DNA of 64,000 bases, from positions 566,344 through 630,343 of the forward strand of contig QEOQ01000207.1 in assembly GCA_010279815.1 (NCBI GenBank), written 5' to 3'. Numbering within the stretch: the stretch's first letter is position 1; the number at the start of each line of letters is the position of its first letter. A program made the translations under genes and the position numbers. Below the pieces are notes generated by a model. That model saw nothing but the letters and a program-made list of their open reading frames with translations, was not told where the DNA came from and ran no database searches. Below are positions 55,679 to 64,000 of this stretch, piece by piece. This DNA is from Brachionus plicatilis. Lineage: Eukaryota; Rotifera; Eurotatoria; Ploima; Brachionidae.

Positions 55679-56271
55679 TGTTCAATTATTAAAAGGTAAA
55701 TTTGATGTGTGTTGATTCAAAATTTGTTTGCAAAAAACTCGGACTGGACAAAGTGATTATTTATTAATTGTAAAGCTGGTCGAGCATAGCTCCTTCAGCA
55801 GTATAAAGAAAATAAAAAAAAAAGAACATCATAATAATAAGCTAATATAAACGTATGATAATTTTTTTAAACATGTTCGAAGGTTAAGGACTGATAGTAT
55901 ATTTAGGTTTATATTAGATAGAGGTTTAAAAATTATGTGTTTTGAATTAGTGGAAATAGTTAGTCAGTAGCAAAATTTTAAATTTTATTTTCTTAAAAAA
56001 TAAAAATTAAAAAAAAAAATATTTTTTTGTTCAATTATTAAAAAGTAAATTTGATGTGTGCTGACTCAAAATTTGTTTGCAAACAACTCGGACTGGACAA
56101 AGTTTGTTTATTCAGTGCACAAGAATAATTGACAATAAGAGCTTTATCAAGTCTAATAAATCAATTCAAATAAACATCTACAAGTGCTCAAAGGTAGTTT
56201 ATTTAGATAAGTTAGCATGTGTCAACGAGCATTATACCGTTATTGAATGTTCGTATACTACTGATTGTTAA
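55679..56271 (+). repeat. Pair of 77-bp direct repeats with exon-like coding content
   Basis: 55679-55755 and 56029-56105 are about 93% identical. Both encode VNLMC-DSKFVCK-LGLDKV after TTATTAAAAG. The second continues to CLFSAQE and a stop; another frame continues to a Cys-containing 64-codon ORF ending at 56271 (KVVYLDKLACVNEHYTVIEC). Between them, at 55755-55799 on the minus strand, lies a CTGAAGGAGC, TAT, GCTCG retro tail. An (AATA)n run follows 56271. It could be a duplicated exon or a retro-element 3' part; unknown. Confidence 0.45.
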
Positions 56272-58207
56272 TTTGAATAAATAAATAAATAAATAAAGTA
56301 CAATAATTGAAATATCTGAAATTTATTGATACGAAAAAATTGATTTATTGATGACCAAAATTGCTTATTGCATGTTGATTCATAGGCAGTGAGGCGCAAC
56401 GCATTGCCATTTGCGCTAAGAAAATATTTACAATCACAGTCACAGAACAAAAAGTTTAACGTTAAGTTATGAAATCGTTCGACTTGATCTAATTCATCAT
56501 CTGATAATTACATAGGTACATTATTCCATTAGACTTTGCCATAAAGTTTTTTTGAATAGAAACAAAAAAATGTTCGCGTGCTCACTGTCCACTCAAGCGT
56601 AATGTTATTTATTGATTAGATATTTCTCAAGGACTCGATTAAGTCGTGATTTCACAATTGCCATAAAATAAATGCCCATCGCCCTTGCATGTAATTAAGT
56701 TTTTTCTTGCTCTTTCTCTCTCTCTTTTTTTTTCTTTTTCTTTAGTGAATTGATTAATTTCGATCGATTAGCTAATATTGGAATATCTGTTTAGCTAATA
56801 TGCTCGTAAAGTCAATTAAATTACGCAATGAGGAAATATTGATAAAATTTGATATTTTAATGTAAATCTAATCGGAAATCTGCGCCTAATAAATGCATTG
56901 ACATTTGAGCGTTGACGATTGAGGCAATAAAATTGAATTGGTTCATAAAATGCTTATTAAAATTAATTGTTTTAGTCCCATTAAGAAAAAATGTCGCAAG
57001 CAAAAACTCTCAATATGTTGAGTAGTGGCAGTTTGAAAAAGAGTTTGAGCCTAAGCGTAGCTTGCTGCAATGAAGACCTAAAAAAATTTATTAAATTAAA
57101 AATCTTGAATTTTGAATCATATTAATAAAAAAAAATTTTCTTGATTAATGACATTTAAGAAAATAATAAAATTTTAAATTTTTTGATGAGGCGAATAAAA
57201 ATACCTTTGATAAAGTCACAAATTAACTTTTTTTTTTAGTAATAAACTTATCTGATGTTCACCAATCCCTTGAAAAAAAAATAAATTATAAAAGTAAATA
57301 AAATCATTGAAGTTTAAAAAGTCACAACTGAAATTTAAAGGAATCTTGCACTGTATGTATCTTTTAGTCTACCATTGCATCAGCCATCTATGCTTCAATG
57401 CTTAAATTAATTAACTTTTCCAGTGATATCGACAAAAATGTCGCTATAGAGAATCTGAGTTTTGTTCAGGTTGAGGTTTAATAAAATTTTTAATTTATGG
57501 TTCTGGCCTTTGCCATGCTTTATTAAAATCAAAAGATTAATTTTAAAAAAAGGATGCTGATGGTCTTTGATCACAAAAACAATGATTCATTGATTTTATA
57601 ATTTTTTAAGTCTTTTCAAAGTTTTATAATTCAAAATTAACACAAAAATAATTTATAAACATAGAACAAAAATTTTTTTTTGGAAAATAAAAAAAACTAA
57701 TAATCATTTGACTGCGAGGAAGGACTATGCGACACCGTCATTCCATTTCAATCTGACTGGGCATTTCCTCCCAAACTATATTTTAATAAAAATAACACAT
57801 AGAGTCAAGCTTTATCATCCACACAAAGCCAATAAATTATCCGTCTCAATTAGAACTCAAATTTCAATTGGTTATTTAGAATTAAAAAATAAGAAATTTT
57901 TTTTTTGAAAATTTTAATAAATTTAATGCAAAAAATAGATAAATATTACAAAAAATTATTTTTTGTTGTTTTTTTTTTCGATTTTTGTTTCTTAAGATAA
58001 AAAAAAAAAAAATATCAATTGTTTTGCTATCGCCTACGCATTAATCGGGCAGCACATGTAAAAATTTGCGTCAATAATATTTAACAAGTTTAATAGACAA
58101 TAGAAAAAAAAAATGAGATTTTACTAATTTAAAAACTAAATGACCAAAAAAAGAGAGAGAGAGAAATAAAAAAAAATTTTCTATACACAAAATTGTAGAC
58201 TGCTTTT
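56272..58207. other. Noncoding region downstream of prospero
   Basis: No supported gene. The stretch 56340-57080 is more complex than average and has several TAATTA/ATTAAT homeodomain-type motifs; it may hold regulatory DNA. The open frame 57708-57908 is not convincing. The prospero 3' UTR occupies the right end. Confidence 0.35.
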
Positions 58208-61200
58208 TTAAATATTGGTCTCCAATGATTCCATCCACTGAACCGATTTGAAGTACTCTGGTATCTGGTCGTCCATGCGAGCTATTATCTTGTAGATGGC
58301 CTTTTTCCACGACGGGTCCATGTCCTTGTTGTCTTGAATGGCCTTGAAAAACTCTCTCAATGTGGCCTGGATCACGAAGCAAAAGCTAGCCGGAATCTAA
58401 AACACAAAAATTAAATGAATAAAAGCGCACAAAGATGGCTCAGTGCGGTATGGTACCTCTAGTTGATTGTTGCGGTTGTAGTGCGAGTTGAGAGCTCTGA
58501 ATATCTCGGAGTCGCAGTCGACCAGTATGTCGTCGGCGCTGCGCATTCCTTCGGCCAAATGCTGTCTGGCAAACTTTTCCATTTGAATGTAGAAAAACTC
58601 TCTAAAATTGCTGAACCACTTGACCAGCTGGGCCGTGTTGGCCTTGTTGAATTTCACGTCCGGAAAGTAGTTTCTGAGTATGGTCGAGCTCGGGTATCTC
58701 GAAAAAAAGAACATCAGCTTGGCCTTTCTCAAATGCAGTGACGAAAGTGTCGAGGTGTAATGAACTGAGTTAAGGACAAATAAAAAAATTGCAAATACAA
58801 AGACAAAAAGAGTCGCTTATTTCTTTTGATCGTTAATTACAGACTCTACTCAATATTCTTCTCTTTTTTTATAATTTTTTAATAAGAGCTGACGAACTCA
58901 GAAGGTCCTCTGCAAGCGCGTCCCACTAAGCACATCACCAGTCACAAAGAAACTCAGTAATGAGTGTCCATCAGAATTATTATTATTTATTTCATAAAAT
59001 TACGCCTGTCTTATAAATCTCAATTCTGTATATGATGCAAACATCTATCTGTTGTGACTCTCTTAATAATTACATCATCTTGTCTGATCAGTAAGAAAAC
59101 TTACTGTGTATAACACAACATTTCAAATGTTTCTCTCTGCAGTTGCATAAATAAAATAATAGATTCAAGTCAAAAGACTTGGAAGGAAAAATCTTCTCTT
59201 CCTTTCTTTATTATTATTGTTTATTCTTTTTTGGTTAAAGTTTATAATTTTTCTTTTTTTCTATTATTTTTTGTACCTTTTCCAGACTAGAAGTGGTCCC
59301 TTTTCTTTAATTAAAATAAAATATTTGAAATTTAGAATATAATTCTCTCTCTCTTTCCCGTTAAGTCTTTAAACCCCACAACAGCCGGATTATTAATATA
59401 AGGACTTAAACATATCTCTTAAATTAATAACATGTCCCTTTCAATGCTAGTGGATAATGGGAAGACGCTCATCTCCTTTTCCTGTACCTTTTTGAGCAAC
59501 GGCTCCGATCTGACATAGAGGTAACTGCATCAAGTTGGTCATCTACACCGCTATTATTACCCAGTCGAAACTGGTACCCCTATTTTTTATGATGAAAAGA
59601 AATTAAACATTCATCCCGTACTGCAGAAATATTTGGAAGATTTTTTCACCCTCAGCAGATTTCGGACCCTCGATCCTCTGCTTGCATAACTAACACACAA
59701 ACCATTCGGCTATACAGACTCTAAAATGTGAATTAAACAAACTATTAGCGATGGTTAATTCTAATAACGATCAAAAGAAATAAAAATATCTCTTTTAATG
59801 TGAGCTAGAAGAGGAAGAAAAAAAAAAATTTTTTTTTAATTGTATTATCATTTATGTAAAAAGGATATCTGATAGCCAGTGTATTCAGTGTTGTCGGTGT
59901 TGATGTCATACACATTGTTGGAGAAGACAGTGCTGGTAATGCGGCAATTGCTGCCGTTGGTGCTGCCGGACTCGTTGCATCCGCTGGACGCACTGTCGTC
60001 CTCTTGGTTGTGCTGGTGCTGTTCGTCGTCGTAGTCATTGTCGTCGTCGTGGTCGTTGTTGGGCGACTGGTCGCGTGTCTTGCCGTTCAGAACACGGCTG
60101 AGAGGATTGCGCGGCGACAGTCTGGTGTCAGTGACTTTGGTTCGGCGGCGTTTGTGCGCCGACGACGAGTGAAACACGCCATTGCTGGTCGGCGGGTACG
60201 CTCCGCTGGGCTTGTGCTGCTGATCGAGGAGATAGGGCGTGAAGAGGCGGTTGGCGGCGGCCGCCATTTGCAAATAATTGGTCGAATTTTGACCGGAGGC
60301 GGCATGTGCATGCGCCGCGGCCATCAGCAGCTGGTGCTGATGATTGGCGAACAGAGACGATATGGACGAGTTGGTGGACGCGTTTGACGCAGTGGACGAG
60401 GCCGAGCTGGCAATGGGCGCCGCCAGGCCGTTGTAGCCGGGCGGCGGTGGCGGCAAATGGGACATGGCCGCTGCCGAATAGAACGTGGACAAATGCGTCT
60501 GCTTGCCATTCAAATTGTGAGCGGTCAGCAGTGACTGGTGAGCCAGAGGAGGCTTGGCGCTGAACGCGTCGCACACAGACGGCATTTTTCTCTTGCTAGT
60601 GTCTTTGGACAGTATTTTGGACACGTTAAAATTTTGACTATTGTTCATGGAATTTTTGGCTATTTTTTCATTGACCCTGATTCGTTTTGGCGCCGGCTCC
60701 ACTCTCTTCAGCTCGTCGTCACTCGACTTGTGCTTGACGCTGTGCTGTGATGGTGGTAGTGGCGGCGGTGGTTGTTTCACAAACGAGTCCAGAGTGCTCT
60801 CAATGGCCTGGCTCACCGAATCGATGAGGTTCTTTCTCAGCGCGTCAAGATCAACGTTGAGAGTTGAGCGCTTGGCCAGAGTGTTCATTAGCGAGCCGAT
60901 GCTGTGCTCTTCCGCCTTTTTGCCACTCTCCTCTTCGTCATTGGCGCACTCGGCCAGCTCGTCCAAACAGCCCGCTATTGACTTGTGCGCCTCGGCGCTC
61001 AATTGCTCGTGCACTTTTTGCACGTCGACATCATTTTTGTCTTCGTCCTTTTCCTCGAACGAGCTTGACACACGCGAACAATTTTGCTCGGCGTCGTCCT
61101 CGTCCTCGTCGTTGTCGTCGCTGGCCGAGCCGTTCTCTGACACGTTCTCGTACGACTGATTGCCGTTGGTCTTGGTGTGGCTGGCGTCGTGCTGTTCGAC

Positions 61201-61479
61201 CACAGTCGGCTTGGTGGAGAGCAGCGACGAGAGGGATGAAGTGGGCGACGAGGTCAGGTTGGAGGACGAGGACGAGGGCAGCGACGACGTGGCTATGCTG
61301 CCCAGCGGCTGAAAGGGACTGTTCGACGAGCCCATGGGCGCGCTCTTCGAGCTGCCGAACATGTTGTACGCGGCCGCACACGCCGCCGCCGCTGCCGGAC
61401 TGTACTGAAACAGGCTGTTGTATCGACACGCCAAGTCGTAGGCTGAGGGTGCGCTAAGGCCGCTGCTAGGCTGTTCCAT
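58208..61479 (-). CDS. prospero (Prox): Prospero/Prox homeodomain transcription factor (3 exons, 699 aa)
   Basis: Nuclear DNA-binding regulator of neural and other cell differentiation. Exons: 61479-59869, 58756-58457, 58396-58208. The N-terminal 537 codons are GC-rich and disordered: an Ala tract (about 28-38), Ser-rich segments, acidic [15 protein letters not shown], candidate NLSs APKRIRV and HKRRRTK, and an acidic/His tract. The C-terminal homeo-Prospero domain (about 545-699) is well conserved: [79 protein letters not shown] and IPEYFKS. The first intron (58757-59868) is a U12-type AT-AC intron; the second (58397-58456, 60 nt) is GT-AG. The ATG follows a (GT)n 5' leader. Full-length, no breaks. 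Confidence 0.95.
58757..59868 (-). other. U12-type AT-AC intron of prospero
   Basis: Reading the minus strand: exon ...GGC TAT CAG / ATATCCTTTT (59868 downward) is the U12 AT-AC donor consensus. Near the end, TCCTTAAC (58776-58769) is an exact U12 branch-site motif, and the intron closes with TTCATTAC / ACC TCG ACA, the AC about 13 nt after the branch A. Without this choice there is no in-frame GT donor that reaches the homeo-Prospero exon: the exon frame hits TGA six codons after CAG. A U2-like AG (AACTCAG) lies 10 nt before the AC, in the wrong phase. Confidence 0.85.
59435..59725 (-). repeat. tRNA-derived SINE inside the prospero intron
   Basis: The minus strand has a Pol III A box TAGCCGAATGG (59712-59702) and, 33 nt later, a B box GGTCCGAAATC (59668-59658), in a tRNA-like head (GAGTCTGTATAGCCGAATGG...). 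A non-tRNA body of about 210 nt follows (CAGTTTCGACTGGGTAATAA; CAGATCGGAGCCGTTGCTC). Length and boxes fit a SINE. The anticodon arm is degenerate, so it is not a tRNA gene. Confidence 0.7.
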
Positions 61480-61491
61480 GCTTTGTGATTA

Positions 61492-61511
61492 TGTGTGTGT
61501 GTGTGTGTGTT
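61492..61511. repeat. (GT)n microsatellite in the prospero 5' leader
   Basis: About ten GT units directly upstream of the prospero ATG (CA repeats on the coding strand). Confidence 0.9.
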
Positions 61512-62749
61512 TGTATGAACTTTTTGTTTAAGTCTAAAGTTATTTAAATGTTTAGTATGGATGTAATTACGTGGAGCAGATGCTCGACGAAAGAAAGAAT
61601 GCCAACGAAAGTTGAGTGGCCCCCTCTCTTCGATTAGACGAAGACGCACAGAGAGAGAAAAGAAGTGAGCCAAGACGATTTGTCAAGGACCCCCATATTT
61701 ATCATCATCTGCCTAATGACTTAAATAAATATTTTATTTTCAAATGGAATTTGTTGTCGTTGTCGTTATTGTTGTTGTTGTTGTTGATATCTAAGAGATT
61801 TTGCAGGTATCCGTTCTAAATCGAATTATTTAGAATTTCCTTCAGTAATTGCTAAAAATGGGTCTAATCTTTTTTTGCCTAAAAGCTGGAAATAAATTCG
61901 AAAAATAGATAAATATAGCTTGGCGAAATAAAGAGAAAGAGAAAAGTAAATTGGAGAATAAATTCAATTCGTTAAGATTTTTGGGTATTTATTATTTTAT
62001 TGGAAGAAAAATAAAAACGAACAACAACAAAAAAAAAAAGAAAAAAAGAAATGATCATAAAAATACTTTAAGATCGCGAGGCGGAGATTGTGACTGCACT
62101 TAATTTGATTGGCATTTGTCTAAATCCAATTTCTAAATCGTTTTGTTCGTACGATTCGTCGAAAAAAAAACAACAACAACTTTTGATTCGAGCTTAACAA
62201 CACACAAACGTACAAGCTAACTCACTAATAGCGTTCGCTAAGAACACCACTTATGCTCTGACATTTACGAGAAACTTTTATCTATTTAATTTTTTTTTTT
62301 TTGTTGCCATTATTCAAGCTCACTAATATTCCTTATCATAAATAAAAGCACACACAAATGTCTTTAATTGTTTTTTTTTTATTTTTTTTTGTTTATTACC
62401 TGTCTTCAAGGTGGACCCCAAATACAAGGATCATCTAAAATGCAAATTTTGTTGTTTTTTTTGTTGTTGTTGTTGTTGCTTATCTACCACTAATGCTACT
62501 ACTAGTACCTTAAGTGCCCGTGACTAAATAATTTATGGCCGTTTGTTGTTCGTTTTTGCGCACTGACCACTTACACTTGTCAAATCGATCACTTCTAGAT
62601 AATTAATAGACACGATATTTTCATATTAACTTTACAACAAAATTTATACAAATAAAATATTTTGTAATTTTTGACTAGTTCTTTCATTTTACCCATGACT
62701 AAAAAATTCTCTCATTAGCCCCTCAATAAATTACTATCCATACAAAGCT
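61512..62749. other. Upstream region of prospero with TTG/GT microsatellites
   Basis: No gene seen. (TTG)n runs occur near 61765 and 62465. The region probably holds the prospero promoter and enhancers; no single motif can be named. Confidence 0.4.
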
Positions 62750-63165
62750 CTGGCGCATAGAACACACAATCACTATATCAAACAAAACACCCCTAACTTC
62801 CAAGCCAATTGATTATGTAATCTTTAAAATCTCCCTCTCTCTTTCTTAATCCTTGACCCTTATTGCACACATCCAAGAAACATTTGAAATATGTTGACTC
62901 GAAACAGCACATAGAACACCCAATCACTGTTTCAAACAAAAGACCCTTAGCTTTCAAGTCAGTTGATTATGCAATCTTTAAAATCTCCCTCCCTCTCTTT
63001 CTCACTCTCTCTTTCTTAATCCTTGACCCTTATTACACACATCCAAGAAACATTTGAAATATGTTGACTCGAAACAGCACATAGAACACCCAATCACTGT
63101 TTCAAACAAAAGACCCTTAGCTTTCAAGTCAGTTGATTATGTAATCTTTAAATCTGCCTCTTTTT
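62750..63165. repeat. Tandem repeat, period 170 bp, about 2.5 copies
   Basis: CATCCAAGAAACATTTGAAA begins at 62870 and 63040. The unit continues with AACACCCAATCACTGTTTC, CTTTCAAGTCAGTTGATTA and a (CT)n stretch. A more diverged partial copy precedes (62750-62869). The short open frames in each copy are repeat by-products. Confidence 0.85.
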
Positions 63166-64000
63166 TTCTTTACCTCGACCAATTGCACAGAACACAGAAT
63201 TGCAATTTTTTGACTAGAAACACAAACTCTTTCCATTAAAAAATTTCTATATTGATTACTTAATCTTAAAGAAAAAAAACTTAAATAAATAAAAAGTCTC
63301 TTCTTCTTAAATATTTTTTAAAAGTAAAACTAAATATGACTCAAGATTACTGGGATAAAATTTAACAAACAACAACAATTTAATTTAACCGATGGCCAAA
63401 TCTCTTAAGAATTCTATCCAGGATTCCTATAAAGTCAAAAGCATAAATTTTTATTGATTCTAATTATTTAACTTGAATATCTTGTTGTTAGATTTTTTCA
63501 AATAACTGTGCAATCAAAACTTTGAAATAAATGAAGTTTTAATCAGTCTTTAATAGACAGGACCACTCCAATAGATATGTTGATTAACCACAAATAAAAA
63601 AAACTTGCCAGTATTTGAGTCAAAAATTTGCCTTTATTTGAGTTGTTTTTCTCATAAAATGTGTCTCGCTTAAAAGAAAATTCACCAGTCATTTATCATG
63701 TAAAACATTCATTTTCTTGTTTCAAATGGTAGAAAAAAAATGGATAAATTTCTTAAGTCACTTTTTTTAGAGTAAAAAAATCTTCGAATCGAAGAAACCC
63801 TTTGATGACCGAATCTTTGATATTTAAATAAAAAAAAAATTATTTGATGATCTATGGTGAATCATTATTTTCTAAAGCACAGACTCTTGGCATTAAAGCT
63901 TTTTAAAAAACTAAATTCTAGATGATCTCTTCTCTGGGACCTCAATGCCTAGCAATCTATTCATTCAAGCATTCAAATAAAAAACATTTGAATGAATAAT
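63166..64000. other. AT-rich right end of the window
   Basis: No feature seen. Confidence 0.4.

Noticed and set aside
59655..59725. Functional tRNA gene
   Set aside because: A and B boxes are good, but the anticodon arm and acceptor stem do not fold, and a SINE-like body follows.
59805..60038. Thr-rich 77-aa minus-strand frame
   Set aside because: Shadow frame of prospero exon 1 made of ACN repeats.
60004..61457. Several long plus-strand and other-frame ORFs (127, 172, 197, 148 aa)
   Set aside because: They overlap the GC-rich prospero exon 1 and are low-complexity shadows. The prospero frame alone connects to the homeo-Prospero domain.
62863..63239. Two similar about 62-aa ORFs
   Set aside because: Products of the 170-bp tandem repeat; the second starts at the frame repeat and both end by chance.
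1..64000. CRISPR array, operon, bacterial-type promoter or rRNA
   Set aside because: Nothing of the kind is present. The window is eukaryotic, with spliceosomal introns throughout.

Overview
The window is very AT-rich, intron-bearing metazoan DNA with many AT-tailed retrotransposon relics. Host genes are compact, mostly with 47-100 nt introns. The gene set is ciliated-animal and bilaterian: a nuclear receptor, a furin-type convertase, SLU7, TRAF3IP1/IFT54, a TSNAXIP1-domain protein, EXOSC3/RRP40 and Prospero. Base composition, intron size and the style of the non-LTR elements suggest a small spiralian or gnathiferan invertebrate, perhaps a monogonont rotifer such as Brachionus. That assignment is inference, not proof. 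Two assembly gaps (16563-16764 and 54256-54659) and one isolated N (2651) are present.

Layout. 0-0.7 kb (+): last exons of a nuclear-receptor ligand-binding domain. 1.4-11.4 kb: a repeat-dominated region with a roughly 622-bp tandem/dispersed repeat, decayed fragments of a WDFY3/BEACH-like gene and of adenylosuccinate lyase, and one small Pro/Met/Gly-repeat gene at 5.0-5.3 kb (-). 11.4-18.5 kb: intergenic, with one gap and a gap-flanking duplication. 18.5-23.1 kb (+): furin in six exons (822 aa). 24.7-25.4 kb: a long-TIR element. 25.7-27.1 kb (+): single-exon SLU7. 27.96-28.93 kb: a MULE-like element with TIRs, a matching 10-bp flank and a zinc-finger/AT-hook ORF relic. 33.9-39.3 kb: several decayed non-LTR retrotransposons. 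39.7-44.8 kb (-): IFT54 in nine exons (616 aa), with a Tc1-like relic in its large intron. 46.2-47.2 kb: CR1/L2-like relic. 47.65-49.25 kb (-): TSNAXIP1-domain coiled-coil gene (five exons, 399 aa), head-to-head with EXOSC3 (49.58-50.33 kb, +, two exons, 232 aa). 50.3-58.2 kb: mostly noncoding with MITE-like elements. 58.2-61.5 kb (-): prospero in three exons (699 aa). 61.5-64 kb: noncoding, with a tandem repeat of about 170 bp.

Most notable observations. (1) The first prospero intron has the complete signature of a U12-type AT-AC intron (5' ATATCCTTT, branch site TCCTTAAC, 3' terminal AC), and the phase-0 join restores the reading frame into the homeo-Prospero domain. Drosophila prospero is known for a U12 twintron. 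(2) Both ciliary genes (IFT54 and the TSNAXIP1-domain gene) carry an RFX X-box-like site 74-128 bp upstream of their start codons. (3) The 622-bp repeat combines a TATA motif, strong hairpins and Pol III B-box-like motifs and fits no class I can name with confidence. (4) Several non-LTR tails share a short, sequence-variable hairpin just before an (AAAT)n tail.

The genes do not form one pathway. The one functional pairing is the two ciliary genes lying 2.9 kb apart on the same strand with similar putative promoter sites. All splice sites were read by eye; reading-frame continuity and family similarity support them, but there are no transcript data.
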